The notes under the pieces were generated by a model, which was not told the DNA's origin, ran no database searches, and was given only the letters and a program-made list of their open reading frames with translations. Shown here piece by piece: positions 18,598 to 26,314 of a stretch of 57,792 nt of DNA; position 1 is the stretch's first letter, and each line of letters begins with the position of its first letter. Both the position numbers and the translations under genes were made by a program. The DNA is from Atopobiaceae bacterium (GTDB lineage: Bacteria; Actinomycetota; Coriobacteriia; Coriobacteriales; Atopobiaceae), in contig JAFWKQ010000034.1 of assembly GCA_017545665.1 (NCBI GenBank), forward strand, positions 90,302 to 148,093, written 5' to 3'.

Positions 18598-19774
18598 AGT
18601 CCTCGCGCACGGCCTTCATAGCCTTCTTGTTCTCGTACATCTTTTGGTCCGCACGCTTAAGGACGTCCTGCGACGACCTGTCGACATCGGAATCGTATAC
18701 AGCCATACCCGCCGCCATCGAAACGCGCTCCCACGGCTCGAGGTCCTTATCCACCGCCAGTAGGCGCACCGCCTTCCTAAAGTCATAGAGCATGTTGTGC
18801 GCATCAACGAGCTCTTTGCCTTCCAGCACTGCCACAAACTCGTCTCCCCCGTACCTGTACACGCGCTCTTCCCCAAACACCTTGCACATGAGGGCACAGC
18901 ATGCGCGCAGATACTCATCGCCCCGCTCGTGCCCGTGCTCGTCGTTTACGCGCTTGAGAAAGTTGACGTCGAGCATAAATATCGCAAACACCGCGCTGCC
19001 ATTGGCAATTCCCTCGTCAAGCTCCTTGGCACGCTCTTCGTATGCGGTCTTGTTCTTCACGCCGGTAAGCGCGTCGTGATACGCTTGGTCCTCAACACGA
19101 TCCATAGGTCGCACGATGCGACGCTCGGCAACAAAGTACCCCACCACCATGAAGCCAATAATAAAGACCGCCGAAACCGACGCCACGCTTAGTAGCACCT
19201 GTTGCACATACGCGTCGATCTGACCCATGAGGAAGTCCACCGCAACGTAGCATTGGCATACGCCATCCTTGTCATACAGCGGTTTGTACACGGTAAGCAA
19301 GTGGCCGAACTTGTCATCGGAAATAACGGGCTGGACCTCATTGCCAGCCAGCAGGTCTCCCAGATACGCGTTAAACGAGGGGTCAAAATCCACCACATCG
19401 CCTGGCTTGCTGGCAGGTACCTCATCGGTGTCCAGGTCGAACACAACGTGACAGCCGTCGGGCTCGATTCTATACACGTACAGGAATTCCACGTCGGGAA
19501 ACGCATCGCGCAGGCGATAGAGCCGCAACAAGACCTCGTCATAGCCAGGCGCGTCGTGCCCCTTTTGCAGATACTCGTCCACCTTGGACGGATCTATTTC
19601 GTTGGCCACGAGGCCGTTTATGCCGTGCGCGTACTCTATGCAATCGTCTATCTCGTATTTCCTGAACAGGCTGCTGCTACTCACGGCCACGGTGGCCAAA
19701 ACCACGACGACGCTCAGCAACATAGCCACGAAAACCCTTTGTCCCACGGTCATAGAACGAGCCTTGCGTTTCAA
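18596..19774 (-). CDS. Membrane-bound GGDEF diguanylate cyclase
   Basis: 392 residues from a TTG at 19774; an ATG at 19753 (eight codons in) is an equally possible start, but the TTG start keeps a basic KRKAR before the first helix. First TM near 13-35, an extracytoplasmic sensor of about 160 residues, second TM near 193-217, then a GGDEF domain with intact YGGDEF at the catalytic loop and DVNFLKRVND upstream. It should make cyclic di-GMP in response to an external cue. No RxxD inhibitory site precedes the motif. No EAL-domain gene is in the window. Confidence 0.88.
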   Translation of the reverse strand: MKRKARSMTVGQRVFVAMLLSVVVVLATVAVSSSSLFRKYEIDDCIEYAHGINGLVANEIDPSKVDEYLQKGHDAPGYDEVLLRLYRLRDAFPDVEFLYVYRIEPDGCHVVFDLDTDEVPASKPGDVVDFDPSFNAYLGDLLAGNEVQPVISDDKFGHLLTVYKPLYDKDGVCQCYVAVDFLMGQIDAYVQQVLLSVASVSAVFIIGFMVVGYFVAERRIVRPMDRVEDQAYHDALTGVKNKTAYEERAKELDEGIANGSAVFAIFMLDVNFLKRVNDEHGHERGDEYLRACCALMCKVFGEERVYRYGGDEFVAVLEGKELVDAHNMLYDFRKAVRLLAVDKDLEPWERVSMAAGMAVYDSDVDRSSQDVLKRADQKMYENKKAMKAVRED

Positions 19775-19827
19775 TGCACCACACCGCCCACGCGAATCCC
19801 TTGCACGCCTTCGTACCGATTATATCA

Positions 19828-19914
19828 ACTGGCACACTTATACCAAGTATGAGTGTGCCACTCTCAAGTTCAGATTGAGGGTGGCACAGTTATGCCTGGT
19901 ATAAGTGTGCCAGT
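19828..19914. repeat. Nested palindrome with perfect 18-bp outer arms (GGCACACTTATAC family)
   Basis: Outer arms ACTGGCACACTTATACCA (19828-19845) and its exact complement (19897-19914). Inside are a second GTATGAGTGTGCC arm and a CTCAA ... TTGAG stem. Related to the simple hairpin at 47290-47322. It sits between the divergent diguanylate cyclase and gshA genes, so it could be an operator or a dispersed palindromic element. Confidence 0.75.
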
Positions 19915-20027
19915 CGTTCGGTTTTGTCTATAACGAGCATTCTAATAGAGTTATAGCCGCAGGTATTGACCGTAGTTTATTTGCCCCATACCATATACTC
20001 CAAAAACTCGAACGACAAGGACATGCC

Positions 20028-21347
20028 ATGGCAAGCGAAGACTACACCGAAAAGAACCGCAAGCGTTTGATCGCGTTCTTCGAGTCCGGAGCAAAGAGGG
20101 CCTCCGATCTGGGCAACCTGGGCGTGGAGGTCGAGCACTTTGTGGTGGCAAACGACGGCACGCCCATATCGTACGAGCCGACTGACGCAAACGTGGGCAT
20201 ACGCGATGTCCTCGACCACCTTTCCGCCTGGTATCCGCACAAGACGTTCAACTCCCGCCACGACCTGCTTGGGCTCCTTGGTGAGGACGGTTCCATAACC
20301 CTGGAGCCCGCCGCACAGCTGGAGCTTTCGGCGGCTCCCTTCAGGCGCATTGATGAGGTCGAGGGGGCGTACGAGCGCTTTCGCAATCGCGTTGACTCGT
20401 TCCTCGAGGCCCGTGGCGCCCGCATCCGAACGGGCGGGTACCATCCCACCCGTCGCGCGCAGGAGATGACCCTCATCCCCAAGGAGCGCTATGCCTACAT
20501 GGACAGCTACTTCGCGCGCATAGGCACGCACGGGGACCGGATGATGAGGGCCTCCGCGTCCACGCAGGTGTCGGTCGACTACGTTAACGAGGCCGACGCC
20601 GTGCGCAAGATGCGCGTGGCGGCGGCACTCGCGCCCATCCTTGCCGCCATATGCGACAATACCCGCACGTACGAGGGCAAAGACAATAATATGCCCATTC
20701 GCAGGCTCACCCTGTGGCGCGAGGTGGACGGGCTGCGGTGCGGCACGATTCCCCACATCTTCGAGGAAGGGTTTGGCTTTGGTGCCTATGCGGACTGGCT
20801 TTTGGGGGTGCCGCCCATCTTCGTGACGCGTCCCGCGAGTGACGATCCGCATGGTGCACGGATTAGGCCCTTCTTCGTGCAGCCTGCGGCCGAGGCGTAT
20901 GCGGACGCACCGATGGACGACGCGGACGTGGAGCACCTCATATCCATGTTCTGGCCCGACGTGCGCCTCAAGCGCTTTGTGGAGATTCGCCCGGCGGACT
21001 GCGTTCCCCAAGAGCAGGTCCTTGGATATACGGCACTCATAAAGGGCATCTTCTACAGCGAGGAATCGCTCTCGGCCGTCGAGGAGGAGCTGGGCGTGGA
21101 TGCCCAAACGCGGGCCACGCACGGTGCATGGGGCATCACGAATGAGGACGTCACTAATGCGATCGCGCAGATTCAAGAGCGCGGGCTGTCCGCGGAGGTC
21201 TATGGCAAGCACATTTTGTCGTGGGAGCGGCAGCTCTTCTCACTCGCCTATAGGGCGCTGCCTCCGAACGAACGCGACTACCTCGCCCCACTCGAGTCCT
21301 TTGCCGCCGACAAACCCTGGTGGAAAAGCGAACGGGGGAACAGCTGA
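20028..21347 (+). CDS. gshA: Glutamate--cysteine ligase family protein
   Basis: 439 residues from the ATG at 20028, preceded by AAGGA; upstream in-frame starts have no site. Family features: GVEVEHFVVANDGTPISYE near the start (glutamate/ATP-binding GxExE pattern), QLELSAAP, and MRASASTQVSVDYVNEADA, which match the plant-type/EgtA-like glutamate-cysteine ligase superfamily. It joins glutamate and cysteine with ATP. No glutathione synthetase is adjacent, so the product may be gamma-glutamylcysteine itself or feed another thiol pathway. The stop overlaps a terminator-like hairpin. Confidence 0.85.
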   Translation: MASEDYTEKNRKRLIAFFESGAKRASDLGNLGVEVEHFVVANDGTPISYEPTDANVGIRDVLDHLSAWYPHKTFNSRHDLLGLLGEDGSITLEPAAQLELSAAPFRRIDEVEGAYERFRNRVDSFLEARGARIRTGGYHPTRRAQEMTLIPKERYAYMDSYFARIGTHGDRMMRASASTQVSVDYVNEADAVRKMRVAAALAPILAAICDNTRTYEGKDNNMPIRRLTLWREVDGLRCGTIPHIFEEGFGFGAYADWLLGVPPIFVTRPASDDPHGARIRPFFVQPAAEAYADAPMDDADVEHLISMFWPDVRLKRFVEIRPADCVPQEQVLGYTALIKGIFYSEESLSAVEEELGVDAQTRATHGAWGITNEDVTNAIAQIQERGLSAEVYGKHILSWERQLFSLAYRALPPNERDYLAPLESFAADKPWWKSERGNS

Positions 21348-21376
21348 CAAGGGGACAGGTCACTTGTCAGCTTTTT
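21343..21376 (+). terminator. Terminator overlapping the gshA stop codon
   Basis: GCTGACAAG, an 11-base loop, CTTGTCAGC and TTTTT. The gshA TGA is inside the left arm. Good intrinsic-terminator form. Confidence 0.75.
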
Positions 21377-21415
21377 GAGACCTCAACTTGGGAACAGGCC
21401 CTAAGTTGAGGTCTC
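21377..21415. terminator. Palindrome between convergent genes (CTCAACTTGGG family)
   Basis: GAGACCTCAACTT and its exact complement, 13-bp arms with a 13-base loop, placed between the gshA terminator and the stop of the NuoF-like gene. Related elements lie at 33526-33600, 35337-35405 and 39614-39648. Confidence 0.65.
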
Positions 21416-21429
21416 TTCCATTGCGAACG

Positions 21430-22149
21430 CTACTTCTTGCGACGCACGGGGATGGGACGCGGAGGCGTCTTGGGCTTCTTGGCGCCCGCGCGCACCACGG
21501 CGCCCTCGGGGCACGCCTTGCGACACAGGTCGCACTGGATGCACTTGCGCTGGTCGATCACGTGCACGAACTTGGGCTTGCCCATGATGGCGTTGTCCTC
21601 GCAGGCCTTTATGCACTTGCCGCAGCCAGTGCACTTGGACACAAGGATGTGATAGGTCTTGAATGCGGGACAACCGCCCGAAGGACAGCTCTTCTTCGTT
21701 ATGTGTGCCTCGATCTCGGGTCCGAAGAGGTCGAGCGCCTGCAACACGGCACCGGCAAGGGCGCGTCCCTCACCGCAGAGCGCCTGTGCCTGCATGGTGG
21801 GACACAGGTCGCGCAGCAGCGCGATGTCGCCGGGCTTGCCCTTCTTGCTGCATATGTCGCCCAGGATGGTGACGATCTGATAGCCGCCCTCATGGCCAAA
21901 GGTGCACGTGCAGTCCGTGGCGGTGCGCAGCTCCTCGCACACCTCCAGGAGCGCATGGGCCATGCAGTCCTCCGCGCCGTAGGCCACCACCTCGGTTGCG
22001 GTTATCTCCAGCTCGTCGTTGTAGTGGTCCGGCGTCACGAACGTGGCCATGGGATAGGCGAACCACACCGCCTTTGGCTTCTGCTTGACGCCCTGCTTTT
22101 GTAGGAGCGCCTTGGTTGTGGTCGTCGTAGGCTCAATCGTGTATTTCAT
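21430..22149 (-). CDS. Truncated NuoF-like Fe-S protein with two ferredoxin clusters
   Basis: 239 residues from the ATG at 22149 with GGGGAGG upstream. The region LCPTMQAQALCGEG ... EAHITKKSCPSGGC corresponds to the C-terminal part of NuoF/HydB-type NADH-oxidising subunits. It is followed by two [4Fe-4S] ferredoxin motifs, CTGCGKCIKAC and CIQCDLCRKAC, and a basic tail. The NADH- and FMN-binding domain of NuoF is absent; instead there is a roughly 110-residue N-terminus with cysteines (TCTFGHEGGY). It starts 17 bp after the stop of the upstream Fe-S/flavin fusion, so the two are co-transcribed and probably form one complex. Confidence 0.75.
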   Translation of the reverse strand: MKYTIEPTTTTTKALLQKQGVKQKPKAVWFAYPMATFVTPDHYNDELEITATEVVAYGAEDCMAHALLEVCEELRTATDCTCTFGHEGGYQIVTILGDICSKKGKPGDIALLRDLCPTMQAQALCGEGRALAGAVLQALDLFGPEIEAHITKKSCPSGGCPAFKTYHILVSKCTGCGKCIKACEDNAIMGKPKFVHVIDQRKCIQCDLCRKACPEGAVVRAGAKKPKTPPRPIPVRRKK

Positions 22150-22166
22150 TGGCTCGTCCTCCCCTC

Positions 22167-24290
22167 TTAGTATTCGTTCCACAGACGTGGCTTGGTAATG
22201 CCAAGGCGCAAGTCGCACTGCAAGCAGCGCGAGGCCTCGCACTTGGCCTCGTCCTCAGTGAACGGGCACTCGTACTGGTCGAAGTTGTCCTTGCGCTCCT
22301 CGCCGGACGCCATCTTTGGCTGCACGGCAGGCACATAGAAGTCCTCGGGCGCCTTGCCAAGCTCCTTCTCCGGCTCCTCGGGGTCCAAAAGTTCGGCAGA
22401 AATATCGCCATCACCGCCCAGGAAGCGGTCGATGGCGCTCGCGGCGTCTCGCCCCTCGGCAATGGCGCCGATAACGGACTTGGTGCCGGTTACCACGTCA
22501 CCTGCGGCGAAGATGCCCTCGACGCTCGTGGCGTGGTTGCCGTCTGCCACCACATACGGTCCGTGCGTGAGCTCAAGACCAAAGCCCATGGTGTCCTCGG
22601 GCTTCTGACCCACGCCAAAGATCACGTAGTCGGCGGGAAGCGTGAGCTCGCCGCCCTCCACCAGCTCGGTTACCGCGCGATGGTCCTCGTCGAAGTAGAA
22701 CTTCGCGATCTTGTGGATCGTCATGGAACCGACCTTGCCAGTACCATCGTCGTCGATGGAGGTGAAGGCGTAGGCGTCATGCAGGACGATGCCCTCCTCG
22801 GCCGCCTCCTCGCGCTCCTCGGGAGTGGAGGTCATGGCGTCCTCGGCCTCCAGGCAGGCCACGTCCACGCTGGTCGCGCCCAGGCGCACCGCGGTGCGCG
22901 CGCAGTCGTAGGCAACGTTGCCGCCGCCCAGCACAACAACGCGACCGCCCTCCACGGGCTGCGGCTCTCCCTCGCGCGCGGCTTTAAGGAACTCGGTGTT
23001 CACGTACACGTTCTTGAGGTCGTGACCAGGCATGGGAAGCACGTTGCCCTGGAAGGTTCCAACCGTAACCAGCACGGCGTCATATCCCTCGCCCAGCAGC
23101 GCCTGCACGTCCTTCACGCGCTCGTTGCACCTGAGCTCGATGCGCGGCTCCGCGTCGTCGCCCTGGCTTATCTCCAGGATGGTGGCAAGTTCGCGGTCCA
23201 CGATCTCGTCGGGCAGGCGGTAGGCGGGTATGCCGTAGCGCATCTGTCCGCCAACCTTGGCATTTGCCTCGAACACCGTGATCTTGTGGCCCTTCTCGGC
23301 CAGGTACAGCGCGGCGGTAAGGCCACCGGGACCCGCGCCTATGACGGCCACCCTCTTGCCGGTGAGCGGCTCGTGGCGAACGCGACTCTTCCACTCGCCC
23401 GTGTCGCGCACGGCGGCCGCACGCTTGAGCCGGCAAATTGACAAGGGCCCCTGCAGGCTGTTGCGCTTGCACTCGCCCTGGCAGTTGTGGGTGCAGATGT
23501 TTCCCAGGGACTCGGGGAACGGGACCTTCTCGCGCACTACGGCGGTGGCCTTCTCCCACTCCCCCGCCTTTACGTAGCGCAGGTAGCGCGGGATGTCTAT
23601 GTGGGCGGGGCAGCCGGAGCGGCACGGGACGATGTTGTCTTCGCGACTGCGGTCGTCGCGGAACATGCCCAACGCGTCCACGATGGAGCCGGTGGGACAC
23701 ACCTCAACGCAGGCACCGCAAAAACGGCATCCCGCCTCCTGAAGCGAGTCGCCCTTTATAGCCACGCGCATGGCACCGTCCTCGCCACGGGTAAAGCCAA
23801 TGGCACCGACGCCGCGCAGCTGCTCGCAGGCGCGCACGCAGCGACCGCAGCGGATGCATCGCGTGAACATGTGGGTGATGATGGGGTTGGAATCGTCGGT
23901 GGGAACCGTACGACCCTTGCAGCGCCAGCGCTGTGGCGAGACGCCCATGTACTGATACATGGACTGCAGCTCGCACACACCGTACTTGGGGCAACCCGTG
24001 CAATCCGCCGGATGCGTTGCCAGGATGAGCTCCATGGCCATGCGGCGGGTCTTGTCGGCGGCCTCTCCGTTTATGGAGACCTTCATCCCCTCCTCGGCCT
24101 TTGTCATGCAGGCACGGACCGGCTGGTCCTCGCCTTCCACCTCAACCATGCAGAGCCCGCATCCCCCAAGCGGCTCAAGGTCGGGGTGTCCGCACAGATG
24201 CGGCAAAAAGATGCCGGCCGCAAGACACGCCTGAAGAATCGACTGACCCTCTTGCGCCTCGATCTCGCGACCGTCGACTAGCAGCTTCAT
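22167..24290 (-). CDS. NuoG-like Fe-S domain fused to GltD-like FAD/NAD(P) oxidoreductase
   Basis: 707 residues from the ATG at 24290 with GAGAGGAG upstream. Order of domains: [2Fe-2S] ferredoxin (CGHPDLEPLGGCGLC), a NuoG-type His-Cys cluster (HPADCTGCPKYGVC), two [4Fe-4S] motifs (CIRCGRCVRAC and CRFCGACVEVC), the GltD N-terminal Fe-S region (CRSGCPAHIDIP, CTHNCQGEC), FAD site GAGPGGLTAAL and NAD(P) site LGGGNVAYDC. The C-terminus adds a CLQC motif. This resembles a soluble electron hub passing electrons between NAD(P)H, flavin and ferredoxin, possibly serving formate dehydrogenase or hydrogenase coded elsewhere. It lacks the catalytic H-cluster and molybdopterin domains. Confidence 0.82.
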   Translation of the reverse strand: MKLLVDGREIEAQEGQSILQACLAAGIFLPHLCGHPDLEPLGGCGLCMVEVEGEDQPVRACMTKAEEGMKVSINGEAADKTRRMAMELILATHPADCTGCPKYGVCELQSMYQYMGVSPQRWRCKGRTVPTDDSNPIITHMFTRCIRCGRCVRACEQLRGVGAIGFTRGEDGAMRVAIKGDSLQEAGCRFCGACVEVCPTGSIVDALGMFRDDRSREDNIVPCRSGCPAHIDIPRYLRYVKAGEWEKATAVVREKVPFPESLGNICTHNCQGECKRNSLQGPLSICRLKRAAAVRDTGEWKSRVRHEPLTGKRVAVIGAGPGGLTAALYLAEKGHKITVFEANAKVGGQMRYGIPAYRLPDEIVDRELATILEISQGDDAEPRIELRCNERVKDVQALLGEGYDAVLVTVGTFQGNVLPMPGHDLKNVYVNTEFLKAAREGEPQPVEGGRVVVLGGGNVAYDCARTAVRLGATSVDVACLEAEDAMTSTPEEREEAAEEGIVLHDAYAFTSIDDDGTGKVGSMTIHKIAKFYFDEDHRAVTELVEGGELTLPADYVIFGVGQKPEDTMGFGLELTHGPYVVADGNHATSVEGIFAAGDVVTGTKSVIGAIAEGRDAASAIDRFLGGDGDISAELLDPEEPEKELGKAPEDFYVPAVQPKMASGEERKDNFDQYECPFTEDEAKCEASRCLQCDLRLGITKPRLWNEY

Positions 24291-24440
24291 GTGCTTTCTC
24301 TCCTCTCCATCGTTCACATATCAAACCATGTTCTACTATGGCTCAATTTTCTATGGAACGCCATGTGCCATTGCCCGAACGCGCGTTAATGGATGCACGT
24401 TTGTCGGTGTGTTGGCACAAAGGGAGGTTTGGACTCTGGG

Positions 24441-24520
24441 ACAAAAGCGGGACAAAGGGGACTGTCCCCTTTGTACCCACACACAAAAGCGGGCCAAAGG
24501 GGACTGTCCCCTTTGTACCG
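24441..24520. repeat. Two tandem AAAGGGGACTGTCCCCTTT hairpins
   Basis: Near-identical units in tandem, each ACAAAGGGG-ACTGT-CCCCTTTGT (first hairpin 24452-24474, second ending at about 24519). They abut the stop of the GMC oxidoreductase. Copies also occur at 43385-43448 and, as a variant, at 51450-51475. Confidence 0.8.
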
Positions 24521-24524
24521 CTTC

Positions 24525-25805
24525 TTAGGCGGAGGCCAGCCGCGCGACGCGTTTGGCGAGCGCCATTATGGTGAGCATGGGCGGGTTGCCCATGGAGCGC
24601 GGGAACAGGCTCGCGTCGGCGACGTAGAGGTTGGCCGGCAGCAGGTCGCTGTGCAGCGCCTCGGACTCGTCGGCACCAAGCGGGAAGCAGCCACCTGGAT
24701 GGCCCGCGTTCAGCGTGCCGTAGAAGGTCTTTTTGGCAGGCACGCCCATCTGCTCGAACACCGCATACACCTGGTCGATCGCGTGAACCATCGTATCCCA
24801 ATCGGCGTCGGCGAGCGGCTTGCTCAAATGGTGCCCGTCAAAAGTGCCGGCGGAAGTGTCGGCCATCTTTATCATGATGCTCATGATTCCATCGGAGGGC
24901 ATGCGCCAGCCCTTGTTGAAGTAGAAGCTCAGCCAGTCGAAGTAGGGTGAGAGGATGTAGTCTTCCTGTTGGCTCACGAACGGCATGGGCAACTGGGCGT
25001 CCAGGTGTGCCTCCTCCCACGGCGCCGCGATGCAGAGCACCGGATCCACGAAGAGCGTCGGCCGCGTGGGAATGCCCGATGCATCCAGTATTTGCGGAGT
25101 GCCGAGTCCTCCTGCAGACAAGACCACGAGGTCGGCAGGCACCTCCTCACGCAGAGGCCCATGACCCACCACGACGCCGCGAGCCTCCCCGCCTTCCATT
25201 ACCACCGACAAGACCTCGCATCCCGTTCGCACCGTTACGCCATCCACGTTACGAATGAGCTCGTCGGCCGTCCACTTTGCCCCGAACCTGCAGCCGAGCA
25301 CGCACTTTCCGCACGCCACGCACCGCGACGGGTCCGCCATGAACTTTGGCGTGACTTGCGGGTCGAGGCCCAGGCGCTCGAAGGCCTCGAAGAGCTTGTT
25401 GGTGAGGTCCGACCACATCGCCCGGTGCTCCGTGGTCTGCGGCACCTCGCTTGCGAGCTCCTCGAACTCCTCGCTCAAACAGATGCCCAGCTCCTTGAGG
25501 TAGCGGTCGTATCGCACGGCATTTCCGGTGGCAAGCGTGGTCGTGCCACCCAGTCCCACACCCCGTACATGCACGAGACCAACCTCCGCCTTGTTTATGC
25601 GCATGGCGGGAAAGAGCGCCTGAATCATGCGCTCGTCGAAGAAGAGACCAGCCTGCCGCACGGGCTCAAGCATGTTGAGGACCAGGGTAAGCGGCTTGAA
25701 CTCGCCTCCCGCCTCAAGCACCGTAACGTCCATTCCCGCCCGCGCGAGCTCGCGCGCCGCCATGCATCCGCCGGCACCTGACCCCACCACGATTGCCCTT
25801 CTCAT
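24525..25805 (-). CDS. GMC-family oxidoreductase with a ferredoxin-like cysteine motif
   Basis: 426 residues from the ATG at 25805, preceded by GAGGAGGG. The FAD-binding GSGAGGCMAARELARAG starts at about residue 8; GGTTTLATGNAVRYD and the closing NPPMLTIMALAKRVA fit the GMC (choline dehydrogenase-like) family. A CVACGKCVLGCRFGAK motif near residue 165 is typical of a subgroup of prokaryotic GMC enzymes that may hold an Fe-S cluster. It is the last gene of a three-gene operon; its ATG overlaps the preceding stop by 4 bp. Substrate probably a long-chain alcohol or aldehyde, inferred from the acyl-CoA synthetase in the operon. Confidence 0.82.
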   Translation of the reverse strand: MRRAIVVGSGAGGCMAARELARAGMDVTVLEAGGEFKPLTLVLNMLEPVRQAGLFFDERMIQALFPAMRINKAEVGLVHVRGVGLGGTTTLATGNAVRYDRYLKELGICLSEEFEELASEVPQTTEHRAMWSDLTNKLFEAFERLGLDPQVTPKFMADPSRCVACGKCVLGCRFGAKWTADELIRNVDGVTVRTGCEVLSVVMEGGEARGVVVGHGPLREEVPADLVVLSAGGLGTPQILDASGIPTRPTLFVDPVLCIAAPWEEAHLDAQLPMPFVSQQEDYILSPYFDWLSFYFNKGWRMPSDGIMSIMIKMADTSAGTFDGHHLSKPLADADWDTMVHAIDQVYAVFEQMGVPAKKTFYGTLNAGHPGGCFPLGADESEALHSDLLPANLYVADASLFPRSMGNPPMLTIMALAKRVARLASA

Positions 25806-26314
25806 TTGTCCCTCCTCACACACGCGAGGCGCGCGCAACAGCACGGCGCGCCCTCCGTGATCCTGCACGTAAACTCGAGCCTCGCCTCGGGCCTGTTCAG
25901 AATCCCCCGCAAAAAGCCCTCATCGAACGCAGACATGAGTCCGCAGACGCTCGGCGAATAGTGCGCTGCAAACGCGCAGGGACCAAAGCGCGCGCGGTCA
26001 TCTGACTCCCACGCGAGCTCGATGCGTATCCCCCTGTACAGCAGGCTGGCCAGGCCGTGCGCTCCCTGGGGACAAGCCCGTGCCAAGGGCCTCAGGCGCA
26101 CACCCAGGGCAAACGCCTCCTCGCCCAGTCGCCTGCGCACGTAGCGCGTCGTGCGTTCGTCCTCCAGGGCCATCTGCAGGCATGCAGCCGTGAACGCGCC
26201 ATAAATGCGCAGTGCCTCGTCTCCGTTAGCCCCACGCAGAGACGGTGACCCCACGCCCAGCGCGCGAGAGAACGACCGCAGGAGCACCGCGACTTCCACC
26301 TTGCGCAACATCAT
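25802..26314 (-). CDS. L-2-amino-thiazoline-4-carboxylic acid hydrolase-like protein
   Basis: 170 residues from ATG at 26314 (GAGGG upstream). The pattern SPSVCGLMSAFDEGFLRGIL ... LEFTCRITEGAPCCCARL resembles the ATC-hydrolase-like family (PF14196), which is often found as a small companion to oxidoreductases or acyl-activating enzymes and rarely has a known substrate. ATGA overlaps couple it to genes on both sides. The match is by pattern only; a V4R-like or unrelated small domain cannot be excluded. Confidence 0.55.
   Translation of the reverse strand: MMLRKVEVAVLLRSFSRALGVGSPSLRGANGDEALRIYGAFTAACLQMALEDERTTRYVRRRLGEEAFALGVRLRPLARACPQGAHGLASLLYRGIRIELAWESDDRARFGPCAFAAHYSPSVCGLMSAFDEGFLRGILNRPEARLEFTCRITEGAPCCCARLACVRRDK

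Noticed and set aside
22149..24281. Long + strand frames opposite the Fe-S/flavin fusion gene
   Set aside because: The minus strand carries ordered Fe-S and FAD motifs; the plus frames show only the mirror codon pattern.
18541..24520. Transposase or IS element associated with the dispersed palindromes
   Set aside because: No transposase, integrase or IS-type end pairs could be found in the window; the palindromes look like terminator-type repeats.
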